Shown here: one piece after another, positions 1 to 9,385 of the stretch
Layout of the letters: every line of letters starts with the position of its first letter
Numbering within the stretch: the stretch's first letter is position 1
Origin: Deinococcus ruber
GTDB lineage: Bacteria; Deinococcota; Deinococci; Deinococcales; Deinococcaceae
Reading direction: 5' to 3'
Assembly: GCF_014648095.1 (NCBI RefSeq)
Contig: NZ_BMQL01000004.1
Coordinates: forward strand, 1 to 64,000
DNA length: 64,000 nucleotides
Notes under the pieces: generated by a model
What the model was told of the DNA's origin: nothing
Seen by the model: the letters and a program-made list of their open reading frames with translations, nothing else
The model's database searches: none
Position numbers and translations under genes: made by a program

Positions 1-414
1 GCGCAGTTCCAGATTGGGCTGCACCGCCGTGTATTCATACAGTGCGGGCAGATTCTCGGCCTTGATGTTGCGGGCCAGCACCACTTCCTTTTCCTTCTGG
101 AAGTCGGGTTCTTTGGGCAGGCCATTGTCGAGCGCATCGGGCTGCACGTTCGCCAGATACCTGATCTTGTCCCAGCTGTCCACGTCGCCGCCGGTATAGA
201 TCAGATCGACGGCCAGACGGTTGGTTGCCAGCAGCACGCCGTCGCGGGTGCGAATCTCGCCGCGCAGCGCCCGGATCACGCCGTCTTTCTGATAGTTGTT
301 GTTGCTCTGCACCGCGAACTGCGTGAAGCGCGTGACCTGAAGGTTATACAGCCGGAAGCCGAATACGCTCAGCACCGCCGTCATGAAGACGGCCAGCCAG
401 CGAATACGGTTCAT
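1..414 (-). CDS. mrdA: Penicillin-binding protein 2 (mrdA-like), N-terminal part
   Basis: Peptidoglycan transpeptidase of the elongation machinery, cut by the window edge so only about 138 N-terminal residues are present. The translation opens MNRIRWLAVFMTAVLSVFG, a single membrane anchor, then a periplasmic stretch with RGEIRTRDGVLLATN, the hallmark that begins the PBP dimerisation domain. The transpeptidase domain with its SxxK motif lies outside the window. It follows mreC and mreD on the same strand, the usual mreBCD-mrdA shape cluster, which supports PBP2 over other class B PBPs. The ATG at 412-414 was chosen because the membrane anchor begins right after it. Confidence 0.85.
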   Translation of the reverse strand, partial: MNRIRWLAVFMTAVLSVFGFRLYNLQVTRFTQFAVQSNNNYQKDGVIRALRGEIRTRDGVLLATNRLAVDLIYTGGDVDSWDKIRYLANVQPDALDNGLPKEPDFQKEKEVVLARNIKAENLPALYEYTAVQPNLELR

Positions 415-614
415 GGCGCGTCCTGGCGAAGATCAGGAGGCAGCGGCAGATACGGAACGGACAGGAAAGCAGAAACAGGCAACGTAAACTCCGGCGACAG
501 GAAAAGGAAGGCGACTGAACGAAGCAGCAGACGAAGCACTTTATTCTGGTGGCTCGCTCAGGGCGGCAAGGTGAGGCGGGGCAGCTTGCGACGGGCGCTG
601 TCTGTGGCCTGCTG

Positions 615-1136
615 TCAGCGGCCCATCTGTTGATCGGCACTTGGACGTTTGCCCAGCCCCCAGCTCATCACCCGGTTCCATAGCGGATAGACCAGCAGGG
701 TCAGCAGCAGTTCCCACGGCAGCACTTTTTCCAGGGCGTCTACTGTCACGAGGCCGCCACGCAGCCAGTACGTCAGGATCAGGAAAGCGGCCCACTGTCC
801 CAGGATGGCGCTCACCACCGTGAGGATGCTCTGAAAGACGCCCGAATCGGTGATAAAGCGCCGCAGTCCGATGAGAATCAGGACACCGCCCGCCAGACCC
901 GCCGCGTGCAGCCCCAGCAGCCCGTGGCCCAGCACGTCTTGCAGCAGCCCCACCGCGTACCCCGCCAGCAGCGCAGGTACGGCGCGGAGCCGCAGCGCGT
1001 AGGCCGCCGCAGTCAGCAGAAACAGGTTGGGCGGCGTAATTCCGGCGCGGGTCAGCAGGCTCGACAGCGCTCCTTGAAGCCCGATCAGCAGCACGAAATA
1101 CACAATGCCCCGCAACATGCCCAGACCACGGGTCAT
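615..1136 (-). CDS. mreD: Rod shape-determining protein MreD
   Basis: Integral membrane protein of 173 aa that with MreC links the cytoplasmic MreB scaffold to periplasmic wall synthesis. It is almost entirely hydrophobic, with about five membrane spans, and has the MreD-like N-terminus (YFVLLIGLQGALSSLL). MreD is poorly conserved, so the call rests on size, topology and position between mreC and the PBP2 gene. The ATG at 1136 is used; an internal Met six codons later is an alternative start. About 200 bp without a gene separate its stop from the PBP2 start. Confidence 0.82.
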   Translation of the reverse strand: MTRGLGMLRGIVYFVLLIGLQGALSSLLTRAGITPPNLFLLTAAAYALRLRAVPALLAGYAVGLLQDVLGHGLLGLHAAGLAGGVLILIGLRRFITDSGVFQSILTVVSAILGQWAAFLILTYWLRGGLVTVDALEKVLPWELLLTLLVYPLWNRVMSWGLGKRPSADQQMGR

Positions 1137-1245
1137 GTGCGCTGTCCGCGCTGACAGCGTGTCGAGAACCTTGCGCCGTCCAGCACTTCCAGAGCGGTCT
1201 GGCTTTCTTCAGTCCCCGCAGGCCGCCAGCGACAAGGGCTGATCC

Positions 1246-2064
1246 TCATAGCCCCCCCAGTACAGTCACGTCTTCCACCAGATTCACATCGACGGTGGGC
1301 TTGACCAGAACGGTCTGGTTCACGTCGTTGGGGCCGATGGGGAAGACCTTTTCGACGGTGCCGACCTTGATGCCCACGGGAAAGACGCCGCCCAGACTAC
1401 TCGTGACCAGCACGTCGCCGGGCTTGACGTTCACGCCCAGCGAAAACTGCGCCTTCAATCGGTCTGGGGGCGATCCGAAAGCCAGCCCGCGCCCGCCTTT
1501 GTTGCGTGCCAGCGTGACGCCCACCCTGCTTTCGGGGTCGGACAGCGCCAGCACCACCGCATTGTTCGAACTGACCTCGACCACCTGTCCCACCAGTCCG
1601 GCAGGCACCGTCACCGGCATGCGCTGGCGCAGTCCGGCACTGGCTCCCTTGTTGATGGTCAGGCGGCTGAGCAGCGGACTGGGATCGACCTCCGTGACCT
1701 GGGCGATTCCGACGACGCTGGGGGCCTGGGTCGCCATCACCTGCGTCACCTGCCGCAGCCGCGACACCTCGCGCTGAAACAGTTCATTCTGCTGGCGCAG
1801 CACGTCGTTCTGCTTTTGCAACACCGCCAGACGGCTGCTCAGGTCGCGCTCTTTGACCAGGGTGTCGTAGGCCTTCGACAGATTGGAAGCGCCCACCAGA
1901 AAAGCACGGGTAATCGGCTGAATCCCGCTCGTCAGTGCCAGTGGAGCCACGATCTGAAAACGGGTGGCGATCATGCTCAGGACCATCAGCGCGGCGTAGA
2001 TCAGCAGCGAGCGCCGCCAGACGTTCACTGAATTTCGAACTCCGAATCGCTGAGGACTGCTCAT
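1246..2064 (-). CDS. mreC: Rod shape-determining protein MreC
   Basis: Periplasmic scaffold of the elongasome, 272 aa, typical for the family. A membrane anchor lies around residues 15-40 (LLIYAALMVLSMIATRF), followed by a heptad-rich coiled coil around residues 65-110 (LVKERDLSSRLAVLQKQND and onward) and then the beta-barrel MreC core (residues ~115-270) with LLSRLTINKGASAGLRQ and the VGQVVEVSS segment. It lies 34 nt downstream of maf and about 110 nt upstream of mreD on the same strand, so co-transcription is likely. Confidence 0.93.
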   Translation of the reverse strand: MSSPQRFGVRNSVNVWRRSLLIYAALMVLSMIATRFQIVAPLALTSGIQPITRAFLVGASNLSKAYDTLVKERDLSSRLAVLQKQNDVLRQQNELFQREVSRLRQVTQVMATQAPSVVGIAQVTEVDPSPLLSRLTINKGASAGLRQRMPVTVPAGLVGQVVEVSSNNAVVLALSDPESRVGVTLARNKGGRGLAFGSPPDRLKAQFSLGVNVKPGDVLVTSSLGGVFPVGIKVGTVEKVFPIGPNDVNQTVLVKPTVDVNLVEDVTVLGGL

Positions 2065-2098
2065 ATCGGCACCGAATGCGGGAAGTTGAACACGCCGT

Positions 2099-2758
2099 TC
2101 AACTCTGCCCCCACACCGGCACGCCTGCCGCCCGCAGGAGCCGCATCACGAGTCCCAGCGGAAAGCCCACCACGCTGCTGTAATCGCCCTCTACGCGGGC
2201 CACCAGCGCCATCCCCAGGCCCTGGATACCGTAGCCGCCCGCCTTGTCCAGCCCTTCACCGCTGCGGGCGTAATACGAAATCTCGGCTTCGCTGAGAGAG
2301 CGAAACGTCACTTCGGTCTGCTCGACACCGCTTGCAAGAACGCCACTGGAGACGCTGCCGCTGGAGACGCCATCACTTTCCAGGCCGCGTGGTTCCAGAA
2401 GCGCTACGCCGCTGAAGACGCTGTGGGTGCGCCCCGATAGATGGCGCAGGTACTCGGCGTTCTGCTCGGCGTTCTTCGGCTTGCCCAGCAGGACGCCGTC
2501 CAGAGCCACCAGCGTATCGGAGGCCAGAATCAGGGCGTGCGGCTCTCTGGCTGCCACAGTCCGCGCCTTCTGTTCGGCCAGATCGCGGGCCACGTGCGCC
2601 GGATCAGTGAAGCGGCTGATTTCTTCTATATCTGCCGTGACCACCCGGAAGGTCACGCCCAGCCCCCCCAGCAGTTCGCGCCGACGTGGGCTGCCCGACG
2701 CCAGAATCAGCTCGGAGGAAGGGGAGAGGTGGTCTGCTGCCAGCGGTTCGGAACTCAT
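2099..2758 (-). CDS. maf: Maf-family nucleoside triphosphate pyrophosphatase
   Basis: Hydrolyses non-canonical or modified nucleoside triphosphates to monophosphates (Maf/YhdE/YceF family); linked to septum formation in Bacillus. The signature LASGSPRRRELL is at residues ~20-31 and the catalytic segment LILASDTLVALDG follows near residue 80. The 219 aa are a little longer than usual because of a short N-terminal extension and a Ser/Gly-rich insert near residues 130-145 (SDGVSSGSVSSGVLASG), both poorly conserved. It sits between deoC and mreC; maf next to mreBCD is a common arrangement. Confidence 0.92.
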   Translation of the reverse strand: MSSEPLAADHLSPSSELILASGSPRRRELLGGLGVTFRVVTADIEEISRFTDPAHVARDLAEQKARTVAAREPHALILASDTLVALDGVLLGKPKNAEQNAEYLRHLSGRTHSVFSGVALLEPRGLESDGVSSGSVSSGVLASGVEQTEVTFRSLSEAEISYYARSGEGLDKAGGYGIQGLGMALVARVEGDYSSVVGFPLGLVMRLLRAAGVPVWGQS

Positions 2759-2778
2759 CGCACATCACGCATCGCTGT

Positions 2779-3453
2779 TCAGTAGCCCGCCGTGTTCTGC
2801 TGACCCGCGACCAGACCCACGCCGCCCGACGTACCCAGCCGCGTCGCTCCCGCCCCGATCATCGCCTCGGCGTCGGCAGGAGTCCGCACGCCGCCTGCCG
2901 CCTTGATCTCGGCGCGTCCGGCAATCACCCGGCGCATCAGGGCCACGTCTGCCAGCGTCGCGCCGCCCGTGCCAAAGCCGGTGCTGGTCTTCACGAACTC
3001 TGCGCCCGCAGCAACCGCCGCTTCGGTGGCCCGCTCCTTCTGCTCGTCCGTCAGGTAACAGGTTTCGATAATCACCTTCAGCACCTTGCCCGTCGTCGCC
3101 GCCCGCACCGCCGCGATGTCGGCCTGTACATACTCCCAGTCGCCTGCCAGAGCGCTGCCGATAGCGATCACCATATCGATCTCGTCGGCCCCGTTCTGGA
3201 TGCTCATGCGGGCTTCGTCGGCCTTCTGCTCGCTGGTGGTTGCTCCCAGCGGAAACCCGCAGACGGTGGCGATCAGGACGCCGCTGCCCGTCAGTTCGCT
3301 GCGGCACAGCGCGACGTGCTGAGGGTTGATGCAGACGGCTTTGAAGCTGTACTGACGGGCCTCCTGGCAGAGCGTAACGATGTCGGCGGGGGTGGCGGTG
3401 GCTTTGAGGAGGGTGTGGTCGATGTACGGCGCGAGATTCACGCCCTGTAGCAT
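2779..3453 (-). CDS. deoC: Deoxyribose-phosphate aldolase
   Basis: Cleaves 2-deoxyribose 5-phosphate to glyceraldehyde 3-phosphate and acetaldehyde in deoxynucleoside catabolism. The 224 aa form a TIM barrel beginning YIDHTLLKATATP, with the Schiff-base lysine in EFVKTSTGFGTGGAT (residues ~150-165) and the final phosphate-binding segment GASRLGTSGGV-like (here GATRLGTSGG) near the end. It is the first gene of the minus-strand run deoC-maf-mreC-mreD; the region upstream of its start holds the 660 bp repeat. Confidence 0.95.
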   Translation of the reverse strand: MLQGVNLAPYIDHTLLKATATPADIVTLCQEARQYSFKAVCINPQHVALCRSELTGSGVLIATVCGFPLGATTSEQKADEARMSIQNGADEIDMVIAIGSALAGDWEYVQADIAAVRAATTGKVLKVIIETCYLTDEQKERATEAAVAAGAEFVKTSTGFGTGGATLADVALMRRVIAGRAEIKAAGGVRTPADAEAMIGAGATRLGTSGGVGLVAGQQNTAGY

Positions 3454-3485
3454 AGATGATTGGGGATGAGGTTGGGGTGGATTGC

Positions 3486-4150
3486 GGGTTGGTGGGAGAT
3501 CGGATGCTGCTTTGGATTCCTACCCCCCCAGCCCCCCTATCCAGAGGACAGGGGGGAGCGAACAGATCCGTCAAGCGCTGGTCGCAGTTTGGAAGCGGCG
3601 TGCTCTGTCTTCGTCCATTAGAACGTTTGATCCTGCTGTTTACTTCGCCACGACCGGCGTAAGGCCGCTTCGTTTCTGCTTCCACATCGCCCAATCCAAT
3701 ACCGTCAAAGCCCTGCGTGGGCGCGGCCTTAATCGCCCACATCCCTCGGTCAGTCATCTGTTTGGGTTGCCAGTTCATTCAGCCATAGGCCGCTTTAACA
3801 GCATCAGAGAAGCAGCCGCTCTTGCTTCTCTGAAAAAAGTAGACGATGCGGGGCGAAGCCTGGAAACTCAGAAACACGGACGCCGCACCGCCTTGGGCGC
3901 ATTGAGGCGCGGCACTGTGGAGCGAGCCTGGCAACTTCACCGAAATGGGCAACCAAATCAACTGAAGCGCATCAGCGCGGTAGTGGATAGCTCGCAACAG
4001 GATGCAACGTTGCCACGGGCGAAGGAAGAGCATGCCGCTTCCAAACCACGATCAGCGCTTGACGCTCTGTTAGCTCCCCCCTGCCCGGTGGGGTAGGGGG
4101 GCTGGGGGGGTGGGGCAAACCCAAGCAGCCACCGATCTCCCACCCAACCC
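3486..4150. repeat. ~660 bp repeat with long imperfect terminal inverted repeats, copy A
   Basis: Intergenic element whose reverse complement matches the stretch at 38826-39490 along its whole length with scattered mismatches and small indels. Its two ends are inverted copies of each other: TTGGTGGGAGATCGG at the left and CCGATCTCCCACCCAA at the right. The similarity runs inward roughly 140 bp, through a C-run/G-run tract and the GTCAAGCGCT/AGCGCTTGACG pair. No transposase is encoded. A minus-strand frame (3779-4033) matches the start of a longer frame in copy B but stops early here, so it is probably not a gene. Similarity to copy B continues weakly to about 4195. It resembles a non-autonomous (MITE-like) element or a large member of the small repeats known in Deinococcus genomes. 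Confidence 0.8.
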
Positions 4151-4205
4151 AAACCGCACCCGAACGCCCAGCAACCCGCAAACCCCCAGCCGCTATCCTA
4201 ACCCC

Positions 4206-4695
<490 letters not shown>

Positions 4696-4703
<8 letters not shown>

Positions 4704-5385
4704 TCTGGAACATCTGAAGAAGGAAGCTGCCGAACGCGCCGCTGCACTGGTCACGAGCGGGATGCGCGTGGGGCTGGGCACCGGCAGCACCGCCAAATAC
4801 GCCATCGAGGCCATCGGGCGCAGGTTCCAGGCGGGCGAGCTGAGCGGGGTGGTGGGCGTGGCGACCTCGGAAGCATCGGACGTGCTGGCCCGCAGCTTCG
4901 GATTGCCCATCGAAGCGCTCGACCCGCGCCCGCTCGATATCGCCATCGACGGAGCCGACGAGATCGACCCGCAGCTCAATCTGATCAAGGGGCTGGGCGG
5001 AGCGCTGCTGCGCGAGAAGCTGACCGAGGTGCAGGCCAGACGACTGGTGATTATTGCCGACCACACCAAGCTCGTGACGCGGCTGGGCGAGAAAGCCCCG
5101 CTGCCCGTCGAAATCGCCCGTTTCGGCTTTCTGAGCACCATCGAGCGCCTGCGTGCCCTGGGGCTGGGCGGGCGTCTGCGTCAGCCGGGAGCGCAGCCGT
5201 ACCTCACCGACAACGGTAATTATATTTTTGATGCCCAGCTTCCCGAACAGTTTGACGCCGCCGCGCTGGAGCGCACGCTGAAGGGCACATTGGGCGTGAT
5301 CGAAACGGGTTTCTTTCTGGGCATGGCCGAGCGGGCCTTCGTGGCGGCTCCAGACGGCGTACAGGAACTGGTGCGCCCGGACTAA
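4696..5385 (+). CDS. rpiA: Ribose-5-phosphate isomerase A
   Basis: Interconverts ribose 5-phosphate and ribulose 5-phosphate in the pentose phosphate pathway; 229 aa, normal for RpiA. Visible motifs are GLGTGSTAKYAIEAIG (phosphate loop, residues ~25-40), DGADEIDPQLNLIKGLGGALLREK split across residues ~84-108 with the catalytic Asp and Lys, and TDNGNYIFD near the C-terminus. It overlaps bcp and is followed 8 nt later by the LysE-family gene. Confidence 0.96.
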
Positions 5386-5393
5386 ACTGGCGA

Positions 5394-6029
5394 ATGCCCG
5401 ACCTGCATACGTTGCTGCTGTTCTGCGCCGCTGCCCTCGCCCTGATCCTGATTCCTGGGCCTGCCGTGCTGTACATCGTTGCCCGCAGTCTGCACCAGGG
5501 AAGGCAGGCCGGAATCGTATCGGCGCTGGGCGTGTTGACGGGTGGGCTGCTGCACGTGGGCGCGGCAGCGGTGGGAATCTCGGCATTGGTGCTCTCGTCG
5601 GCGCTGTTGTTCAGCGCGGTCAAGCTGCTGGGAGCGGCCTACCTGATCTATCTGGGTGTCAGGACGCTGCTTGCAAAGCCGCAGGATGTCGAGGCACCCC
5701 TCGCAGAGCCGCGCCGCCTGAGCCAGATCTACTGGCAGGGAGCGCTGGTCAATGCCCTGAATCCCAAGACCGCGCTGTTTTTCTTCGCCTTCCTGCCGCA
5801 GTTTGTCCATCCGGGACATGGCCCGGTGGCGCTGCAAACCCTGATCTTTGGCTTCACTTTTCTGCTGCTGGCCTGCGTCAGCGACAGCTCGTATGCGCTG
5901 CTGGCGGGCAGCCTGAGCCGCCGCCTTCAGGGTAATACCGTGTTGGCGCGGCGGCAGAAGTACCTGACGGGCGGGGTGTATCTGGCGCTGGGCGTGGGCA
6001 CGCTGGCGGTTGGGCACTCGGCACCCTGA
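5394..6029 (+). CDS. LysE/RhtB-family amino acid exporter
   Basis: Membrane exporter of the LysE superfamily, 211 aa with about six predicted spans. The family hallmark PGPAVLYIVARSLHQGRQAG is at residues ~20-40 and the conserved GALVNALNPKTALFFFAF follows around residues 117-135. Substrate cannot be told from sequence; relatives export homoserine, threonine, leucine or lysine. It is the last gene of the bcp-rpiA run and converges on a minus-strand acetyltransferase with only 3 nt between stops. Confidence 0.9.
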   Translation: MPDLHTLLLFCAAALALILIPGPAVLYIVARSLHQGRQAGIVSALGVLTGGLLHVGAAAVGISALVLSSALLFSAVKLLGAAYLIYLGVRTLLAKPQDVEAPLAEPRRLSQIYWQGALVNALNPKTALFFFAFLPQFVHPGHGPVALQTLIFGFTFLLLACVSDSSYALLAGSLSRRLQGNTVLARRQKYLTGGVYLALGVGTLAVGHSAP

Positions 6030-6032
6030 CGC

Positions 6033-6590
6033 TCAGCGTACCCGCGAAAAAATCAGGGTGTCGCGCAGCTCGTGGGGAGCGTGGGCCGCGACCTTGTCGT
6101 TGATCAGCCGGGCGTCGAGTGTAAATCCCAGCCGGGCGGCGACGGCGGCGCTCGCGGCGTTCAGGGCGTCGCAGCGAATCTCGATCCGCCGAAACCCCAG
6201 TTCATCGAAGCCGAAGTCGGTTAGCGCCCGCGCCGTCTCGGTGGCGTATCCCTGCCCGGTGTGCCGCGAGTCGATCCAGTAGCCGATCTCGCCCTTCGGC
6301 ACACTCCAGTTCAGCGCGTGAAAGCCGCTGCTGCCGAGAAGTATTTCGCCCGCCGCGTCCCAGACGAGGTAACGCAGCTCTTCACCCGACACGAAGCGTT
6401 CGGCGGCTCGCGTCAGATTTTCGCGGTATCCGGCCTCGTCCAGCGGCTGCTGCGCCCACTCCATCCAGCGCCTGAGTTCCGGCAGCGACGCCATGACTGC
6501 CCGGTACACGGCGGGAGCGTCGTCGGGGCGGGGGGCACGCAGCAGCAGGCGCGGCGTCTGGACACTGGCCGGGACATGATCCGGCTTCAT
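6033..6590 (-). CDS. GNAT N-acetyltransferase, RimJ/RimL type
   Basis: Acetyl-CoA-dependent acetyltransferase of 185 aa. It opens with the RimJ/RimL-like ETPRLLLR-type strand (here QTPRLLLRAPRPDDA), carries GEIGYWIDSRHTGQGYATE with the acetyl-CoA P-loop (residues ~110-130), and ends with the NAASAAVAARLGFTLD segment. Relatives acetylate ribosomal protein N-termini or small molecules, so the substrate is unknown. It overlaps the upstream acetyltransferase gene by 4 nt (ATGA), so the pair is one operon. Confidence 0.88.
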   Translation of the reverse strand: MKPDHVPASVQTPRLLLRAPRPDDAPAVYRAVMASLPELRRWMEWAQQPLDEAGYRENLTRAAERFVSGEELRYLVWDAAGEILLGSSGFHALNWSVPKGEIGYWIDSRHTGQGYATETARALTDFGFDELGFRRIEIRCDALNAASAAVAARLGFTLDARLINDKVAAHAPHELRDTLIFSRVR

Positions 6591-7210
6591 GCCTCACCCA
6601 GCCGCCGCCCGTAGACCAGTGCGGCGGGCTGGCGTTCCAGCACCTGAAAGCCCAGCCGCTCGTAAAAGCCCTGTGCAGAGGTGTTGGTCAGCCCCACGCC
6701 CAGATGAATGCCCGGCACGCCCCGCGCTTCCATCGCCGCCAGCAGCGTCTGCATCAGCTTTCGCCCGTACCCGCCGCCCTGTGCATCCGGCAGCAGGTCG
6801 ATGTGCAGGTGCGCCGGATACTGGGCCAGCCACGGCTGATCGGGAATGCCGATGCCCCGGTGAATCGCCCGGATCATGCGGGCGTCACGCGAGGTGTCGT
6901 CGGGGTCTGGAAGCGGGTACAGGCCGCGCAGCACCGGGAACCACAGTTCCTCGCAGCGGGCCGCGAAGGTGGCAGTATCGGGCACGCCCAGCACGTACCC
7001 CACCGCCCGCGTGTCGTCGGCCAGCACGAAGGTGGTGTCGGGGTAGAGCGTGGCATAGGGCGCGGCGTAAAAATGCCCCAGCAGCAGTGGATCGCGGTAC
7101 AGGTGCGTGCCGTCTTCGCCGCTGGCTCCGGTTCTCAGGCAGATGTCGTACAGGCTCAGCAGGTCGGTTGGGCGGTAAGGGCGAATGGACAGGGAAGGCG
7201 AGGTCGTCAT
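6587..7210 (-). CDS. GNAT family N-acetyltransferase
   Basis: 207 aa from the ATG at 7210 (another ATG at 7219 is possible; longer in-frame extensions cross the divergent proB start). It has the GNAT core: SIRPYRPTDLLSLYDIC at the N-terminus, HLHIDLLPDAQGGGYGRKLM with the acetyl-CoA loop (residues ~140-160), and GVGLTNTSAQGFYERLGFQV near the C-terminus. It resembles the O-GlcNAcase C-terminal-like acetyltransferase group. Substrate unknown. It is divergent from proB with about 22 nt between starts. Confidence 0.82.
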   Translation of the reverse strand: MTTSPSLSIRPYRPTDLLSLYDICLRTGASGEDGTHLYRDPLLLGHFYAAPYATLYPDTTFVLADDTRAVGYVLGVPDTATFAARCEELWFPVLRGLYPLPDPDDTSRDARMIRAIHRGIGIPDQPWLAQYPAHLHIDLLPDAQGGGYGRKLMQTLLAAMEARGVPGIHLGVGLTNTSAQGFYERLGFQVLERQPAALVYGRRLGEA

Positions 7211-7232
7211 CTGTCCCATTATCATGGGTACC

Positions 7233-8324
7233 ATGCGCGTCGTTCTGAAACTCGGCACCTCTGTTCTGACCGGCGGTACCGACCGGCTGCACCGTCCCCG
7301 GCTGGTCGAGCTGATGCGGCAGATGGCGGCGCTGCGTTCTGCCGGGCATGAAGTGGTGCTGGTCACGTCCGGCGCGGTCATCGCGGGCTGGGAGGCGCTG
7401 GGTTTTCCTCCCCGCGAACGCACGGTGGCCGAGAAACAGGTGCTGGCAGCAGTCGGACAGGGCGTGCTGATGCACACCTACGCCCAGCTTGCCGAGATCT
7501 ACGGTCTGAAGGCGGCGCAGATTCTGCTGACCGCCGACGATTTCCGCGACCGTACCCGCTACCTGAACGCCCGCACCACGCTGGCCGGATGCCTGAGCCG
7601 GGGCGTGCTGCCGATCATCAACGAAAACGACGCGGTGGCCGTCGAGGAAATCAAGGTGGGCGACAACGACACGCTCTCGGCCTTTGTGGCGAATCTGGTC
7701 GAGGCGCACCTGCTGGTGATCCTGACCGACGCGCCGGGCCTGTACACCGCTGATCCGCGCACCCACCCCGACGCCACCCTGATTCCGGAAGTGCCGCGCA
7801 TCACACCCGAAATCTGGGCGCTGGCGGGCGGGGCGGGCAGTCACCGGGGCACAGGCGGCATGCAGACCAAGATTCAGGCCGCCGAGATCGCCACCCGTGC
7901 CGGAACGCCAGTCGTGATCGCACCGGGCGACGCCGACAACGCCTTTGTACGGGCCGCCTCGGGCGAGGCCATCGGCACGCGCTTTCTGGCGAACGGGTCG
8001 CGGCTGGAAGCCCGCAAGCGCTGGATTCTGGCAGAAATCGCCTCGGGGCGGGTGCAGCTCGACGAGGGCGCGGCACGGGCGCTGCGCGAGCGGGGTGGCA
8101 GCCTGCTGGCAGTGGGCATCCGGGGTGTCGAGGGCAAGTTCGAGCGCGGCCATACCGTGCGCCTGCTGGCCCCCGACGGCACCGAAGTAGGGCGCGGGCT
8201 GACCCGCTACCACTCGGGTGATCTGCGGCGCATCGCGGGCATGAAAAGCGGCGCTATCGAGGCCGAACTGGGCTACGAATACGGCCCGGAAGTGGTGCAC
8301 CGCGACGACATGGTGATGCTGTAA
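7233..8324 (+). CDS. proB: Glutamate 5-kinase
   Basis: First enzyme of proline synthesis, phosphorylating glutamate to gamma-glutamyl phosphate. The 363 aa contain an N-terminal amino acid kinase domain (VVLKLGTSVLTGG, then VTSGAV, INENDAVAVEEIKVGDND and LTDAPGLYTADP) and a C-terminal PUA domain (residues ~275-355). The ATG at 7233 is chosen because VLKLGTS follows at the normal spacing; a -10-like TATCAT lies just upstream, suggesting a very short leader. proA, normally adjacent, lies 1.24 kb downstream. Confidence 0.96.
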   Translation: MRVVLKLGTSVLTGGTDRLHRPRLVELMRQMAALRSAGHEVVLVTSGAVIAGWEALGFPPRERTVAEKQVLAAVGQGVLMHTYAQLAEIYGLKAAQILLTADDFRDRTRYLNARTTLAGCLSRGVLPIINENDAVAVEEIKVGDNDTLSAFVANLVEAHLLVILTDAPGLYTADPRTHPDATLIPEVPRITPEIWALAGGAGSHRGTGGMQTKIQAAEIATRAGTPVVIAPGDADNAFVRAASGEAIGTRFLANGSRLEARKRWILAEIASGRVQLDEGAARALRERGGSLLAVGIRGVEGKFERGHTVRLLAPDGTEVGRGLTRYHSGDLRRIAGMKSGAIEAELGYEYGPEVVHRDDMVML

Positions 8325-8456
8325 AGCCATACCCGGAAGTGGGAAGTGGGGTGTCGGAAGTAGGAACGGCGGCTCCGACGAGCGTTTGACCTCTGTTGAC
8401 CACTCTTTTCTTCAGCTAAACACTGTAAAGCGGGTTGCTGTGCATTTAAAGCTGAT

Positions 8457-9161
8457 TCAGAGCAACAACGTCAGCCAGACCACGAGTGTGACCAGCGTGT
8501 TATTGAGGCTGTGCATACTCATCGAAGCGCGGAGGCCATAGCGATTGGCAGCGTAGGCCAGCAGAAGGCCATTCAGAAATTGTGGAAGCACCAGTAGAAG
8601 AATGAGCGGGTTGGGCGGCAGGTTGGAATAGTTTGATAGGTGAAGAAGGGCAAAACTTATAGTAATAACAGTGATAAATACAAAATTAATCTGGTGCTCA
8701 AGAGCCAGCGTGGGGCTTTTCAATCTTAAGACCAGACCAAGAACACTGATCATTAGCATAATAACCATGACATCACGGCGTAGCGGGAATGAACTAAATA
8801 ACTTTGACACAATCAGCAGCAGCGGAACGCAGAACCAGAACGCCTTGAGCGATCTGCCCCGGTACTGGCGAAAGAACGCGGCAAACGTGGGTGTAAGGGC
8901 GCTGCGGCAGATGAGTTCTTCGAGAATGGGTGCAAGAATTGACAGCGTGAAGAAGTTTCCACCGCCGTGAAAGGAACCTTTGGGCAGGTGGAGCGCTTTC
9001 TGGGCTGGAAGGAGGATCAGCAGACCGAGCACGAAGACCAGCAGGAACAGGCCGATTTGCAGTCCGGCGAGTCGCCAGAAGTCGCGCCACGGCAGCCGCC
9101 AGCGAAGGGGAGATGCCTCGAAGAGTTCGGAGACGGGCAGGGTCGAGGCGGCGTCGGTCAT
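8457..9161 (-). CDS. CPBP family intramembrane glutamic endopeptidase (CAAX protease/Abi type)
   Basis: Polytopic membrane protein of 234 aa (or 246 from a GTG at 9197) with the three CPBP motifs in order: EELICR (EExxxR, residue ~81), FALLHL (FxxxH) in a later membrane segment, and HSLNN (HxxxN) near the C-terminus. Family members process prenylated proteins or bacteriocin-related peptides, or act in immunity and self-resistance; the role here is not known. The middle of the gene (about 8630-8790) is clearly richer in A+T than its neighbours, a sign of transfer or relaxed codon use. It lies on the opposite strand between proB and proA. Confidence 0.85.
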   Translation of the reverse strand: MTDAASTLPVSELFEASPLRWRLPWRDFWRLAGLQIGLFLLVFVLGLLILLPAQKALHLPKGSFHGGGNFFTLSILAPILEELICRSALTPTFAAFFRQYRGRSLKAFWFCVPLLLIVSKLFSSFPLRRDVMVIMLMISVLGLVLRLKSPTLALEHQINFVFITVITISFALLHLSNYSNLPPNPLILLLVLPQFLNGLLLAYAANRYGLRASMSMHSLNNTLVTLVVWLTLLL

Positions 9162-9248
9162 GGCTGGGGTCAACTGTAGGCGAGGCTTGAGACGCACGGT
9201 GCCACAGTTGACCGGACGACAGGGCCGCGCCCGCTCTACAGTTCAGGC

Positions 9249-9356
9249 ATGGCGAACCTGCTGGAGTTGCTGGCCGAGATTGCTCTGATCGTCCTTGAGT
9301 ATGTGGCTAGCCGTATGGAAGGGAACGCCGAGAACGCCACCGATGAGTCCGAGTAA
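9249..9356 (+). CDS. Candidate small membrane protein, 35 aa
   Basis: Short ORF from ATG to TAA encoding MANLLELLAEIALIVLEY followed by a charged tail rich in Glu, Asn and Asp. A hydrophobic helix over residues 3-20 would suit a small membrane-associated protein. It starts 87 nt upstream of and divergent from the CPBP gene, with TCTACAGTTC before it as a weak promoter-like string. No family is recognised. The next small ORF has a similar layout (hydrophobic acidic helix then charged tail), which gives slight support. Confidence 0.4.
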   Translation: MANLLELLAEIALIVLEYVASRMEGNAENATDESE

Positions 9357-9385
9357 TGCCTGTTCCCCGCGCCTGAGCCGCTGAC

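Noticed and set aside
2765..3778. A 337-codon minus-strand frame over deoC and the repeat
   Set aside because: It overlaps deoC in another frame and is Arg/Gly-rich without motifs.
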